From: Agrococcus sp. SL85
GTDB taxonomy: Bacteria > Actinomycetota > Actinomycetes > Actinomycetales > Microbacteriaceae
NCBI RefSeq assembly: GCF_026625845.1
Contig: NZ_CP113066.1
Span: 1,302,001-1,366,000, forward strand
DNA: 64,000 nucleotides
Reading direction: 5' to 3'
Under the pieces are notes generated by a model. The model was not told the DNA's origin. It searched no databases and saw nothing but the letters and a program-made list of their open reading frames with translations. Below are positions 34,712-43,769 of the stretch, in pieces; the first letter of the stretch is position 1, and the number at the start of each line of letters is the position of its first letter. Both the position numbers and the translations under genes were made by a program.

Positions 34712-35158
34712 GTGCCAGTGAACCCCGAGATCCAGGGCCGTCAGTACCCGCCGACGGCCCCCTACCTGGTGGGCCGCGAGAAGGTGCGCGAGTTCGCGCG
34801 CGCCGTGCAGGCCACGCACCCCGAGCATCACGACGTCGAGGCCGCGCGCGCCGCCGGCCACGCCGACGTCGTCGCGCCGCCGACCTTCCCGATCGTCATC
34901 CAGCAGCTCACCTGGAACCAGCTGCTCGACGACCCCGAGGCGGGCATCGTGCTCTCGCGCATCGTCCACGGCGACCAGCGCTTCACGGCCACCCGGCCGA
35001 TCGTCGCGGGCGACGAGCTCACGGCGCAGCTGACGGTGACCCGGGTGCGCTCGCTCGGCGGCAACGACATGGTGACCTGCGAGACGGTCGTGACGGATGC
35101 GGACGGCGCGCACGTGGTCACGGCCACGTCCTCGCTCGTCGTGGGAGGGGACGCCTGA
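34712..35158 (+). CDS. HadA-like MaoC/hot-dog dehydratase subunit (FAS1_DH N-terminal type)
   Basis: A 148-residue single hot-dog protein, VPVNPEIQGRQYPPTAPYLV onwards, with APPTFPIVIQQLTWNQLL and VHGDQRFTATRPIVAGDEL, the pattern of the HadA/HadC (UPF0336) subunits of mycobacterial (3R)-hydroxyacyl-ACP dehydratase. It lacks the catalytic DFNPIH motif, supplied by HadB. GTG 34712 follows TAGGCT by 6 nt. Its stop overlaps the ATG of the HadB-like gene. Probable role: fatty acid synthesis or an acyl dehydratase side reaction. Confidence 0.85.
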   Translation: MPVNPEIQGRQYPPTAPYLVGREKVREFARAVQATHPEHHDVEAARAAGHADVVAPPTFPIVIQQLTWNQLLDDPEAGIVLSRIVHGDQRFTATRPIVAGDELTAQLTVTRVRSLGGNDMVTCETVVTDADGAHVVTATSSLVVGGDA

Positions 35159-35586
35159 TGGCCGATCTGCAGGAGTTCGACGGCGGCCCGCTCGAGGTCG
35201 GCCAGGTCGTCGCGGAGCGCGAGCTCGCGTTCACGCGCGAGTCGCTCGTGCGCTACGCGGGCGCCTCGGGCGACTTCAACCCCATCCACTACCGCGACGA
35301 CGTCGCCGAGGCCGTGGGCCTCCCCGGCGTGCTCGCGCACGGCATGCTCACGATGGGAGCCGCGGTGCAGCCCGTCGTCGACTGGGCCGGCCCCGGTCGC
35401 GTGCTCGACTACCAGGTGCGCTTCACGCGCCCCGTCGTCGTCGACCCCGCGGAGGGCGCCGCGCTGCGCGTCGTCGCGACGGTCGGCAGGGCCGAGGAGG
35501 GCTCGGCGCGCATCGACCTCACGGTGACGGTCGGCGAGCAGGCGGTGCTGGGCAAGGCCCAGGTCGTCGTCGCGACCGGGTCGTAG
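35158..35586 (+). CDS. HadB-like MaoC-family dehydratase, catalytic subunit
   Basis: A 142-residue hot-dog dehydratase with the catalytic YAGASGDFNPIHYRDDVAEA motif (Asp and His of hydratase 2) and GVLAHGMLTMGAAV. It pairs with the preceding HadA-like subunit through a TGATG overlap, which implies heterodimer formation as in mycobacterial HadAB. murB follows after only 9 nt, a conserved neighbourhood in actinobacteria. Confidence 0.88.
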   Translation: MADLQEFDGGPLEVGQVVAERELAFTRESLVRYAGASGDFNPIHYRDDVAEAVGLPGVLAHGMLTMGAAVQPVVDWAGPGRVLDYQVRFTRPVVVDPAEGAALRVVATVGRAEEGSARIDLTVTVGEQAVLGKAQVVVATGS

Positions 35587-35595
35587 GGACGAGCC

Positions 35596-36768
35596 GTGAC
35601 CGCCGCAGCGGCCGAGCCGCGCACCCTCGCCGACGCGACGACGATGCGCGTCGGCGGCGCACCTTCGCGCTGGATCGAGGCGACGACGCGCGACGAGGTC
35701 GTCGCCGCGTACGCCGAGCTGCTCGCGCAGGACGAGCCGCACATCCTGCTCGGCGGCGGCTCGAACACGGTCGCCTCCAGCGAGCCCTACGAGGGCACGG
35801 TGCTGCGCATCGCGACGCGCGGCATCGAGGCCCTGCCCGTGGCGGCCGCGCCGCACCGCCCGGCCGGCGAGGAGCCGCCCGCCGACGACGCGGTCGTGCT
35901 CCGCGTCGAGGCGGGCGAGGGCTGGGATGCGCTCGTCGAGCGCACCGTCGCCGACGGCCTCGCGGGCCTCGAGGCGCTCAGCGGCATCCCCGGCTCCGTC
36001 GGGGCCGCGCCCATCCAGAACATCGGCGCCTACGGCCAGGAGGTCGCCTCGACGCTGCAGGCCATCGAGCTGCTGTGCGTGGATGAGCACAGCGCCGAGA
36101 CGCTCGCGGTGCGCCGCATCCCCGCCTCCGAGCTGCGGCTCGGCTACCGCGACTCCGCGCTGAAGCGCGGCGACCTGCAGGGCGTGGTGCTCTCGGTCGA
36201 CCTGCGCCTGCGCCGCAGCCCCGACGGCCGCAGCCAGCCCGTCGCCTACCAGCAGCTCGCGACCGCCCTCGGCGTCGAGCTCGGCACGCGCGTGCCGCTC
36301 GAGGACGTCCGCGCCTCCGTGCTCGCGCTGCGGTCGTCGAAGGGCATGGTGCTCTCGGACGACCCCGACTCCGTGAGCGCCGGCTCGTTCTTCACGAACC
36401 CCGTCGTCTCCGCGCGCTTCGCCGCCGGGCTGCCGAAGGACGCCCCCCGCTGGTCGGTGGCGCCCGAGCCCTCGGCCACCGTGCTGCCGCTCGACGCCGA
36501 CACGCCGCTGCCCTCGCTCGACCGGCCCGTGCCGCGCGTGAAGCTCTCGGCCGCGTGGCTCATCGAGCAGGCGGGCATCGAGCGCGGCTTCGCGCTGCCG
36601 GGCTCCCGCGCTGCCGTCTCCTCGAAGCACACGCTCGCGCTCACGAACCGCGGCGGCGCCACGGGCGAGCAGGTGGCCGAGCTCGCGCGCTTCGTGCAGG
36701 CGCGCGTCGAGAACCAGTTCGGCGTGCACCTGGTGCCGGAGCCGGTGCTCGTGGGCCTGCACCTCTAG
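35596..36768 (+). CDS. murB: UDP-N-acetylenolpyruvoylglucosamine reductase MurB
   Basis: A 390-residue type I MurB, the FAD enzyme reducing UDP-GlcNAc-enolpyruvate to UDP-MurNAc. FAD-binding MRVGGAPSRWIEATTRDE, LLGGGSNTVASSEPYEG and LSGIPGSVGAAPIQNIGAYG are present; the catalytic Ser is in VSAGSFFTNPVV and the C-terminal Glu in VPEPVLVG. Actinobacterial MurBs carry the extended middle region seen here. GTG 35596 follows the hadB-like stop by 9 nt. Confidence 0.94.
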   Translation: MTAAAAEPRTLADATTMRVGGAPSRWIEATTRDEVVAAYAELLAQDEPHILLGGGSNTVASSEPYEGTVLRIATRGIEALPVAAAPHRPAGEEPPADDAVVLRVEAGEGWDALVERTVADGLAGLEALSGIPGSVGAAPIQNIGAYGQEVASTLQAIELLCVDEHSAETLAVRRIPASELRLGYRDSALKRGDLQGVVLSVDLRLRRSPDGRSQPVAYQQLATALGVELGTRVPLEDVRASVLALRSSKGMVLSDDPDSVSAGSFFTNPVVSARFAAGLPKDAPRWSVAPEPSATVLPLDADTPLPSLDRPVPRVKLSAAWLIEQAGIERGFALPGSRAAVSSKHTLALTNRGGATGEQVAELARFVQARVENQFGVHLVPEPVLVGLHL

Positions 36769-36837
36769 CGGGCCGGATCGCGCCGCTCGCGGGCGGCGTG
36801 CGAGGATCGGGGCAGGTGCGGGACATCCGCTCCTCCG

Positions 36838-36857
36838 GGATGCGACGATGCGCATCC
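36838..36857. promoter_or_regulatory. Inverted repeat upstream of the SAH-hydrolase-like gene
   Basis: GGATGCG-ACGATG-CGCATCC, a perfect 7-bp inverted repeat 72 nt before ATG 36930. It could be an operator. No clear -10 box is seen near the start codon, so this gene probably has a leader. Confidence 0.35.
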
Positions 36858-36929
36858 GTCGCGGCCGCGAGGCACGAGCCCCGCTGCGACGACCCGAGCG
36901 CCGCGCTCGCGGCGGAAGGGCCACCTCCC

Positions 36930-38114
36930 ATGCACGACCTCACCTCCGACGCGCCCGCGGACCTCGCGGCCGAGGGCGCGGCCCGCATCGCCTGGATCCG
37001 GTCGCGGATGCCGCTGCTCGCGTCGCTCCGCGACGAGCTCGCCGTCACCCGTCCGTTCGCGGGGCGCACCATCGGCGTCTCGCTGCACCTCGAGCCCAAG
37101 ACGGCCGTGCTCGTCGAGACCCTCGCGGCAGGCGGCGCCGGCGTCGTCGGCACCGGCAACCACGGCTCCACGCAGGACGACGTCGTCGCCGCGCTCCGCG
37201 CCTCCGGCGTCGATCTCTTCGGCCGCCGCGACGACACGCTCGACGACCATCGCGCCAACCTCGAGCGCACCCTCGCCGCGCGCCCCGACATGCTGCTCGA
37301 CAACGGCGCCGACCTCGCGCTCGGCGCGGTCGAGCACGGCTTCGCGCACGAGGTCGTCGGCGGCACCGAGGAGACCACCTCCGGCGGCTTCCGCCTGCGC
37401 GAGGACGGGGTGGCCGTGCCGTTCCCGGTGATCGTCATCAACGACTCCCGCATCAAGGCGATCGGCGAGAACCGGCACGCGGTGGGCCAGAGCGCCGTCG
37501 AGTCGCTCATGCGCATCACGAACCTGCAGGTGCCGGGCAGCCGGTTCGTCGTCATCGGCTACGGCTGGTGCGGCCGAGGGGTCGCGCAGTACCTCGCGGC
37601 GCTCGGCGGCAAGGTGGGCGTCGTCGAGCGGGATCCCGTGACGGCGCTCGAGGCGGCCTTCGACGGCCACCGCGTCGGCTCGCTCGACGAGCTCGTGCCC
37701 TGGGCGGAGGTCGTGGTCACCGCGACGGGGCGCCCGGACGCCCTGCCGGCCGCCGCGCTGCCGCTCCTCGCCGACGGTGCCGTGCTCGCCAACATCGGCC
37801 ACTTCCCGTGGGAGATCGACGTCGACGCGCTGCGCGAGGGAGCCCGCACCACGCAGGTGGCGCCCGGCATCGAGCGCGTCGAGCGCGACGGCAGGCGCGC
37901 GATCCTGCTCACCGAGGGGCGCATGGTCAACCTCGCCGGGCCGAACCCCAAGGGCAACTCGATCCAGTCGATGGATCTCGGCTTCCTGCTGCAGGCGCGC
38001 TCGCTCGAGCGCGTCGTCGCGGGCGGTCTCGCGGCCGGGCCGCAGGGCGTCCCGCGCGAGATCGAGCGGGGCGTGGCCGCAGCGATGCTCGCGGCGATGG
38101 GGGCGGCGCGCTAG
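36930..38114 (+). CDS. Divergent adenosylhomocysteinase (SAHH)-family protein
   Basis: A 394-residue protein aligning with archaeal-type S-adenosylhomocysteine hydrolases: GVSLHLEPKTAVLVETLAAG, GNHGSTQDDVVAAL near residue 77, GGTEETTSG, and the NAD-binding VVIGYGWCGRGVAQYLAALG. The C-terminus lacks the usual KPxxYRY ending. By eye two active-site acids differ: the DDG-type pair is Asp-Asn at 124-125, and the catalytic region INDSRIKAIGENRHAVGQS keeps Lys176 and Asn181 but has Glu180 where Asp is normal. It may act on a related nucleoside thioether rather than SAH. GGAAGGG lies about 11 nt before ATG 36930. Confidence 0.75.
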   Translation: MHDLTSDAPADLAAEGAARIAWIRSRMPLLASLRDELAVTRPFAGRTIGVSLHLEPKTAVLVETLAAGGAGVVGTGNHGSTQDDVVAALRASGVDLFGRRDDTLDDHRANLERTLAARPDMLLDNGADLALGAVEHGFAHEVVGGTEETTSGGFRLREDGVAVPFPVIVINDSRIKAIGENRHAVGQSAVESLMRITNLQVPGSRFVVIGYGWCGRGVAQYLAALGGKVGVVERDPVTALEAAFDGHRVGSLDELVPWAEVVVTATGRPDALPAAALPLLADGAVLANIGHFPWEIDVDALREGARTTQVAPGIERVERDGRRAILLTEGRMVNLAGPNPKGNSIQSMDLGFLLQARSLERVVAGGLAAGPQGVPREIERGVAAAMLAAMGAAR

Positions 38115-38163
38115 CGGGACGGCCGTCAGGAATGGCCTCCGGGCGGGCGGCGTTCTGCTCCCC

Positions 38164-38577
38164 ATGGCAGCAGACGCCCCCGTCCAGCTCCGCCTCGTCG
38201 TCGAGGCCGAGGACTTCGAGGCCGCGCTCGCGTTCTACCGCGACGCGCTGGGCCTGCCGGAGCAGGAGGCCTACGAGGGCGAGAGCGACGCGCGCGTCGT
38301 GATCCTCGACGCGGGCCGCGCCACGCTCGAGCTCGCGAACCCCGCGCAGGTCGCGCTCATCGACCGGGTCGAGACGGACGGCCTCCGCAGCCCGCGGCTC
38401 CGCGTCGCCTTCGAGGTGTCCGACGCCGAAGGCACGACCCGCCGGCTCGAGGGTGCCGGCGCGACCGTTGTCGCGGAGCCGCGCGAGACGCCGTGGCGCT
38501 CGCGGAACGCGCGGCTCGAGGCGCCCGCGGGACTCACTCTCACCCTCTTCCAGGAGCTCGACGCGTCCGGTTCCTGA
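38164..38577 (+). CDS. VOC (glyoxalase/bleomycin-resistance) family protein
   Basis: A 137-residue two-module VOC protein: LRLVVEAEDFEAALAFYRDA begins module 1, ILDAGRATLELANP and the second module LRVAFEVSDAEGTTRRLEGA follow, ending LTLTLFQEL. Metal-ligand positions are partly retained (Glu in the last strand); the substrate is unknown. It is followed immediately by an SRPBCC gene, but spacing gives no clear operon. Confidence 0.82.
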   Translation: MAADAPVQLRLVVEAEDFEAALAFYRDALGLPEQEAYEGESDARVVILDAGRATLELANPAQVALIDRVETDGLRSPRLRVAFEVSDAEGTTRRLEGAGATVVAEPRETPWRSRNARLEAPAGLTLTLFQELDASGS

Positions 38578-38612
38578 ACCCCCGCCTGTTGCCGGGCTCG
38601 CGCCGGCGTGGG

Positions 38613-39134
38613 ATGGTCGAGGCGATGGGGGACATGATGGACGACCAGTCACAGACCGACCCGCAGGCGCCGCTCGCGGCGCACGACGCGCAGGGCTCAG
38701 GGGAGCAGGGCGATCCGCGCGGCCCCGTGGAGCACGTCCTCGACGTGCCCGTCAGCCGCACCCGCGCCTACGACGCCTACGTGCTGGGCCTGACGGAGTG
38801 GTGGCATCCGGGCTGGACGTCCAGCGGCTCCGGCCTCGACCGCATCGACGTCGAGCCCCACGAGGGCGGCCGCATCGTCGAGCATGCGCGGGACGGCAGC
38901 GAGGCCGAGTGGGGCGAAGTGACGGAGGCCGAGCCGGGCGCCCGCTTCGCCCACACGATCTCGCTGCGGCGGGGCGACGCGCCCTCGACCGTCATGGTCA
39001 CCTTCGCCGATCTGCCGCACGGCGGCACGCGCGTGCTGCTCCAGCACAGCGCACCGGCAGCCGGAGGTGCCGCGCGCCTCCCGGACTGGCCGCTGCTGCT
39101 CGATCGCTACCGCGCCTACGCCACGCACGTCTGA
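38613..39134 (+). CDS. SRPBCC (AHSA1-like) domain protein
   Basis: A protein of up to 173 residues. After a disordered Gln/Asp-rich N-terminus, VEHVLDVPVSRTRAYDAYVL, ITEWW-type LTEWWHPGWTSSGSG and VEPHEGGRIVEHARDGSEA form an AHSA1/START-like hydrophobic ligand fold. Start is uncertain: ATG 38613 or 38625, neither with a good ribosome binding site. The stretch 38578-38612 is gene-free. Confidence 0.72.
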   Translation: MVEAMGDMMDDQSQTDPQAPLAAHDAQGSGEQGDPRGPVEHVLDVPVSRTRAYDAYVLGLTEWWHPGWTSSGSGLDRIDVEPHEGGRIVEHARDGSEAEWGEVTEAEPGARFAHTISLRRGDAPSTVMVTFADLPHGGTRVLLQHSAPAAGGAARLPDWPLLLDRYRAYATHV

Positions 39135-39145
39135 CGCCCGTCCCG

Positions 39146-39185
39146 CGCTCGCGCCGCGAGCGTCCGCCGCGGGTGACTCCCGCGG
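39146..39185. terminator. Two hairpins in the 190-nt gap after the SRPBCC gene
   Basis: CGCTCGC-GCC-GCGAGCG (39146-39162) and CCGCGGG-TGACT-CCCGCGG (39167-39185) lie between the convergent SRPBCC and aminotransferase genes. The rest of 39135-39325 holds GC-rich sequence with a CGAGCGGTC/GACCGCTCG inverted pair and no gene that I can support. Confidence 0.5.
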
Positions 39186-39325
39186 GGAGGTGACGGCATC
39201 GAGCGGTCGCCAGTGGCGGTCTCGAGGACCGTCTTGCCGCCGCACGTGACCGCTCGGCGCCCATCCGAGGCACGCGCCGCGCGCCACCGCTGCGCGAGCG
39301 ACCGCTCGGGGAGCGGCGCGAGCGG

Positions 39326-40522
39326 CTAGTGCGTGCCGAAGAGGCGCTGCAGGCGCTGGATGCCCTCGAGCAGCTGGTCGTCGCCGAGCGCGTACGAGAA
39401 GCGCAGGTAGCCGGAGGGCCCGAAGGCCTCGCCGGGCACCGCTGCGACCTCCGCCTGCTCGAGGATGAGGTCGGCGAGCTCGAGGCTCGTGGTCGGCGTC
39501 ACGCCGCCCCACTCGCGGCCCAGGAGGCCCGTGACGTCGGGGTAGGCGTAGAACGCGCCCCGCGGCGTCGGCACCGAGACGCCGGGGATGCGCGAGAGCT
39601 CCTCGACGATCGTGCGTCGGCGGCGGTCGAACGCCGCGAGCATCTCGCCCACCGCGTCCTGCGGGCCGGTGAGCGCCTCGATGGCGCCGCGCTGCGCGAC
39701 GTTGTTCACGTTGCTCGTGAGGTGCGACTGGAGGTTGCCGGCGGCCTTGATGACGTCGGCGGGGCCGACCATCCACCCCACGCGCCAGCCGGTCATCGCG
39801 TAGGTCTTCGCGACGCCGTTCACGAGGATCGTGCGGTCGGCGAGGCCCGGCACGGCCTCGGTCACCGACACCGCGCGGGCGCCGTCGTAGACGAGGTTCT
39901 GGTAGATCTCGTCGCTGATCACCCAGAGGCCGTTCGCGTCGGCCCACTCGGCGATCTCGCGGATCTGCTCGGCGGAGTAGACGGCGCCCGTGGGGTTCGA
40001 GGGGCTCACCATGAGGAGCGCCTTCGTGCGGTCGGTGCGCGCGGCCTCGAGCTGGTCGACCGTCACGAGGTAGCCCTGGTCGGCGCCCGCGAACACGTCG
40101 ACCTGGCGGGCGCCCGTGAGGCCGATCGCCTCGGGGTAGGTGGTCCAGTACGGCGTCGGCACGAGCACCTCGTCGCCCGGGTCGAGGATCGTCTGGAAGG
40201 CCTGGTACACCGACTGCTTGCCGCCGTTCGTGACGAGCACCTGCGAGGGCTCGACCTCGAGGTGCGAGTCGCGGAGCGTCTTCGCGGCGATCGCCTCGCG
40301 CAGCTCGGGCAGGCCGGCGGCGGGCGTGTAGCGGTAGTTCCTCGCGTCGGCGAGGGCGCGCTGCGCCGCCTCGACGATGTTCGCGGGCGTCGCGAAGTCG
40401 GGCTCGCCCGCGGCGTAGGAGATCACGTCGCGGCCCGCGGCCTTCAGCGCCTTGGCCTTGGCGTCGACCTTCAGGGTGGCGGACTCGTTGATGGCAGCGA
40501 TGCGAGCGGCGATGCGGTTCAC
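39326..40522 (-). CDS. aspB: Pyridoxal-phosphate aspartate aminotransferase (class I, AspB type)
   Basis: A 398-residue class I/II aminotransferase. [64 protein letters not shown] and the PLP-lysine segment [17 protein letters not shown] are all in place, followed by the substrate Arg in GYLRFSYAL. The start is GTG 40522 with TAGGCT 7 nt upstream. Its place next to tRNA-Trp/secE/nusG is conserved in related actinobacteria. Confidence 0.92.
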   Translation of the reverse strand: MNRIAARIAAINESATLKVDAKAKALKAAGRDVISYAAGEPDFATPANIVEAAQRALADARNYRYTPAAGLPELREAIAAKTLRDSHLEVEPSQVLVTNGGKQSVYQAFQTILDPGDEVLVPTPYWTTYPEAIGLTGARQVDVFAGADQGYLVTVDQLEAARTDRTKALLMVSPSNPTGAVYSAEQIREIAEWADANGLWVISDEIYQNLVYDGARAVSVTEAVPGLADRTILVNGVAKTYAMTGWRVGWMVGPADVIKAAGNLQSHLTSNVNNVAQRGAIEALTGPQDAVGEMLAAFDRRRRTIVEELSRIPGVSVPTPRGAFYAYPDVTGLLGREWGGVTPTTSLELADLILEQAEVAAVPGEAFGPSGYLRFSYALGDDQLLEGIQRLQRLFGTH

Positions 40523-40599
40523 GGCACACAGCCTAGGCCGCGGGCCTGCGCGCGTGCGGCACGCTCGCCCGGCCCGTCGCGGACGAGGCGCCACGGGCC

Positions 40600-41064
40600 T
40601 CAGCGCTCGACGACGACGCCGTCCTCGTCGGCCCAGAGCATCGCGCCCGGCCGGAACGCGACGCCGCCGAACGCGACCACCGCGTCCACCTCGCCGGCCC
40701 CGTCCTTCGCGCTCTTGCGGGGGTTCGAGCCGAGCGCCTTCACGCCGAGCGGCAGCACGCCGAGCGCAGCCCGGTCCCGCACGGCACCGTGGACGACGAC
40801 GCCCGCCCAGCCGTGCTCGACGGCGGAGGCCGCGATCATGTCGCCCATGAGCGCGCTCGCGAGCGAGCCATCCCCGTCGACGACGAGCACCGCGCCCTCG
40901 CCGGGCGTCGCGAGCACCTGCTTCACGAGGCCGTTGTCGCGATGGCAGCGCACCGTGCGGACGGGGCCGGAGAACCGCGTGCGGCCCCCGACGTCCTGCA
41001 GCTGCAGGTCGAGCGACTGCAGCGCGTCGCCCAGCTCGTCGACCAGGTCCGCGGTGCTCTGCAT
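40600..41064 (-). CDS. rraA: RraA family protein
   Basis: A 154-residue RraA/HMG-aldolase-like trimer protein: [53 protein letters not shown] and [20 protein letters not shown] match the family. It may be an RNase E inhibitor-like protein or a 4-hydroxy-4-methyl-2-oxoglutarate aldolase; GD-rich metal motifs suit either. TACGGT lies 6 nt before ATG 41064. Confidence 0.88.
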   Translation of the reverse strand: MQSTADLVDELGDALQSLDLQLQDVGGRTRFSGPVRTVRCHRDNGLVKQVLATPGEGAVLVVDGDGSLASALMGDMIAASAVEHGWAGVVVHGAVRDRAALGVLPLGVKALGSNPRKSAKDGAGEVDAVVAFGGVAFRPGAMLWADEDGVVVER

Positions 41065-41094
41065 GCCTGCACCGTAGCGGGACGCGCCGCCAAG

Positions 41095-41164
41095 TGGACA
41101 GCAGGTGCCTCCACGACGTAGTCTGTTCCCTTGGTGGTTGACAACCGCCATGCTGACGTATGCC
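41095..41164 (+). promoter_or_regulatory. Promoter region of tRNA-Trp / secE-nusG
   Basis: Two candidates: TGGACA (41095-41100) with TAGTCT (41119-41124) at 18-bp spacing, and TTGACA (41138-41143) with TATGCC (41159-41164) at 15-bp spacing. Unlike most genes here, this stable-RNA promoter has recognisable -35 boxes. Confidence 0.55.
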
Positions 41165-41199
41165 CATGACGGGTGCGTCGGGATGGCTTCCACCCGCCG

Positions 41200-41272
41200 A
41201 GGGCGGTGGCGCAATTGGTAGCGCAGCGGTCTCCAAAACCGCAGGTTGCAGGTTCGAGTCCTGTCCGCCCTG
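41200..41272 (+). tRNA. tRNA-Trp (anticodon CCA)
   Basis: Acceptor AGGGCGG pairs with CCGCCCT, then G73. The anticodon stem GCGGT/ACCGC encloses loop CTCCAAA; T-loop TTCGAGT. CCA is not encoded. It precedes secE by 69 nt, the usual actinobacterial tRNA-Trp - secE - nusG order. Confidence 0.96.
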
Positions 41273-41341
41273 CTCGGGGCGCCCGCGAGGGCGCCTGACG
41301 GGCCCTGGCACACGCCGGGCCGAACGAATCGAAGGGTCACC

Positions 41342-41611
41342 GTGGCTGAGAACGCGATCGAGGAGGCACCCCGCACGCGCGAGGGTGCGTCTCGCAACCC
41401 GTTCGTGCGGCTCATGACGTTCTTCCGCGAGGTGCTCGTCGAGCTCCGCAAGGTCGTCACGCCGACGCGCCGCGAGCTCATCCGCTACACGCTGGTCGTG
41501 CTCGTGTTCGTCGTGATCATGATGCTGCTGGTGTCCGGCCTCGACCTCCTGTTCGGCTCGTTCGTGGGCTGGGTCTTCGGCGACCTGCCGATGTTCGGCC
41601 TCGGCGGCTGA
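41342..41611 (+). CDS. secE: Preprotein translocase subunit SecE
   Basis: An 89-residue single-helix Sec[21 protein letters not shown] followed by [20 protein letters not shown] is the diagnostic amphipathic helix plus membrane segment. It clamps SecY in the Sec translocon. It starts with GTG 41342. The frame remains open upstream through the tRNA, but the GTG start gives normal family length. Confidence 0.93.
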   Translation: MAENAIEEAPRTREGASRNPFVRLMTFFREVLVELRKVVTPTRRELIRYTLVVLVFVVIMMLLVSGLDLLFGSFVGWVFGDLPMFGLGG

Positions 41612-41644
41612 GCCCGACCCGGCGACTGAAGGAGAAGGTGGACT

Positions 41645-42337
41645 GTGTCTGACGTCAACGACCTCGACATCGAGCTGAACGAGGCGCTCGACAAGCTCGT
41701 GCCTGCCGACGAGACGGCCGACGAGCCGACGGCCGACCCCTACGAGGACTTCAAGCGCGAGCTGCGCGCGAAGCCCGGCCGCTGGTACGTCATCCACTCC
41801 TACGCCGGCTACGAGAAGAAGGTCAAGGCGAACATCGCCTCCCGTGCCGAGAACATGCAGGTCGACGGCATCTACGAGATCCAGGTGCCGACCGAGGACG
41901 TGCTCGAGACGAAGAACGGCCAGGCCAAGCGCGTGAACCGCGTGCGCGTGCCCGGCTACGTGCTCGTGCGCATGCACCTCGACGAGGACACCTGGTCGGT
42001 CGTGCGCCACACGCCCGGCGTCACCGGCTTCGTCGGCAACGCCCACAACCCCGCGCCGCTCCGCTTCGACGAGGCCTTCACGATGCTGAAGCCCATCGCC
42101 GACGAGCAGCTCGCCGAGGCGCAGAAGACCTCCGCGTCGCCGCAGCCCAACCAGGTCGCGGTCGAGGTCGACTTCGAGGTCGGCGAGACCATCACGATCA
42201 CCGAGGGCTCGTTCGCCGGCTTCCCGGGCACGATCAGCGAGATCCAGCCCGCGAGCCGCAAGCTCACCGTGCTCGTGAGCCTGTTCGAGCGCGAGACCCC
42301 CGTGGAGCTCGGCTTCGGGCAGGTCAGCAAGCTCTAG
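41645..42337 (+). CDS. nusG: Transcription elongation/termination factor NusG
   Basis: A 230-residue NusG. A 45-residue acidic N-terminal extension typical of actinobacteria precedes the NGN domain ([39 protein letters not shown] with PGVTGFVG) and the C-terminal KOW domain ([20 protein letters not shown]). It binds RNA polymerase and couples to Rho and ribosomal S10. GTG 41645 with GGAGAAGG upstream. Confidence 0.95.
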   Translation: MSDVNDLDIELNEALDKLVPADETADEPTADPYEDFKRELRAKPGRWYVIHSYAGYEKKVKANIASRAENMQVDGIYEIQVPTEDVLETKNGQAKRVNRVRVPGYVLVRMHLDEDTWSVVRHTPGVTGFVGNAHNPAPLRFDEAFTMLKPIADEQLAEAQKTSASPQPNQVAVEVDFEVGETITITEGSFAGFPGTISEIQPASRKLTVLVSLFERETPVELGFGQVSKL

Positions 42338-42403
42338 TCCCCGCCAGGGACCGGAAGCGGCAGCGCGTCCGTCGCGCGCCGCACACATCGAGAAGGAAGA
42401 GAC

Positions 42404-42835
42404 ATGGCACCCAAGAAGAAGGTCACGGGTCTGATCAAGCTGCAGATCCAGGCCGGCGCCGCAAACCCCGCCCCGCCCGTCGGCCCGGCGCTCGGTCAGC
42501 ACGGCGTCAACATCATGGAGTTCTGCAAGGCGTACAACGCGGCGACCGAGTCGCAGCGCGGCAACGTCATCCCGGTCGAGATCACCGTCTACGAGGACCG
42601 CTCGTTCGACTTCGTGCTCAAGACCCCGCCGGCTGCGGAGCTCATCAAGAAGGCCGCAGGCGTCAAGAAGGGCTCCGGCGTCCCGCACACGACGAAGGTC
42701 GGCAAGCTCTCGATGGCGCAGGTCGAGGAGATCGCGCAGCAGAAGATGCCCGACCTCAACGCGAACGACATCGACGGCGCGAAGAAGATCATCGCCGGCA
42801 CCGCCCGCTCCATGGGCATCACCGTCGAGGCCTGA
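42404..42835 (+). CDS. rplK: 50S ribosomal protein L11
   Basis: A 143-residue L11, with [20 protein letters not shown] and [20 protein letters not shown], and the C-terminal 23S-binding [12 protein letters not shown]. It forms the GTPase-associated centre and the thiopeptide site. GAAGGAAGAG precedes ATG 42404. It is followed 79 nt later by rplA. Confidence 0.97.
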   Translation: MAPKKKVTGLIKLQIQAGAANPAPPVGPALGQHGVNIMEFCKAYNAATESQRGNVIPVEITVYEDRSFDFVLKTPPAAELIKKAAGVKKGSGVPHTTKVGKLSMAQVEEIAQQKMPDLNANDIDGAKKIIAGTARSMGITVEA

Positions 42836-42914
42836 CCTCGGCACCCGAGCCGCTCGGCTCACCAGTGGGAGCGTCGGCCAGGCGCGCACCACGACCCTGA
42901 ACAAGGAGAACCTC

Positions 42915-43604
42915 ATGGCACAGAAGTCCAAGGCATACCGCGCCGCAGCTGAGAAGCTCGAGGCCGGCAAGCAGTACACCCCCGCAGAGGCCGTCGCGCT
43001 CGCGCGCGAGACCGGCTCGACCAAGACCGACGCCACGGTCGAGGTCGCGCTGAAGCTCGGCGTGGACCCCCGCAAGGCTGACCAGATGGTCCGCGGTACC
43101 GTTTCTCTTCCTCACGGCACCGGCAAGACCGCTCGCGTCATCGTCTTCGCGCAGGGCCCCGCGGCCGAGGCCGCCATCGCGGCGGGCGCCGACGAGGTCG
43201 GCTCGGACGAGCTCATCGAGAAGGTGGCCGCCGGCTGGACCCAGTTCGACGCCGCCGTCGCGAGCCCGGAGCTCATGGGCAAGGTCGGCCGCCTCGGCAA
43301 GGTGCTCGGCCCGCGCGGCCTCATGCCCAACCCGAAGACCGGCACGGTCACCCCGAACGTCGCGCAGGCCGTGACGGACATCAAGGGCGGCCGCATCGAG
43401 TTCCGCGTCGACAAGCACGCCAACGTGCACTTCATCGTGGGCAAGGCCTCGTTCTCGGCCGAGCAGCTGGGCGACAACATCCAGGCCGCGCTCGACGAGA
43501 TCGTGCGCCTCAAGCCGTCGTCGTCGAAGGGCCGCTACGTGCAGAAGGCCACGGTCTCGACGACCTTCGGTCCCGGCATCCCGGTCGACGTCACCGCGAT
43601 CTGA
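42915..43604 (+). CDS. rplA: 50S ribosomal protein L1
   Basis: A 229-residue L1 with [18 protein letters not shown] [40 protein letters not shown] and [20 protein letters not shown]. It binds the L1 stalk and in many bacteria represses its own operon. A 14-bp-stem terminator follows, so transcription ends here rather than continuing into rplJL. Confidence 0.97.
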   Translation: MAQKSKAYRAAAEKLEAGKQYTPAEAVALARETGSTKTDATVEVALKLGVDPRKADQMVRGTVSLPHGTGKTARVIVFAQGPAAEAAIAAGADEVGSDELIEKVAAGWTQFDAAVASPELMGKVGRLGKVLGPRGLMPNPKTGTVTPNVAQAVTDIKGGRIEFRVDKHANVHFIVGKASFSAEQLGDNIQAALDEIVRLKPSSSKGRYVQKATVSTTFGPGIPVDVTAI

Positions 43605-43618
43605 GACCCGTCTCACCA

Positions 43619-43648
43619 CGAAGGCCCCGCCGCTCGGCGGGGCCTTCG
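43619..43648 (+). terminator. Terminator after rplA
   Basis: CGAAGGCCCCGCC with complement GGCGGGGCCTTCG around a short GCTC loop, 14 nt after the stop, with the tail CGTCGCAT. Same style as the terminator at 21298-21328. Confidence 0.85.
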
Positions 43649-43769
43649 TCGCATCCGGGCGGATGTCGCAGCGTGTTCATCCGGATCGCTTGTCCGTGTC
43701 ACCGGGATCGGCTTGGCTGGGAGGCGGTGCGCCACGAGCGCAGCCGCATCCGACACCGAGAGAGATCCC

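Noticed and set aside
39326-43075. A minus-strand open frame of 1249 codons running across tRNA-Trp, secE, nusG and rplK
   Set aside because: Only its last 398 codons are a real gene (the aminotransferase). The rest is antisense to highly conserved genes and reflects the rarity of stops at this GC content.
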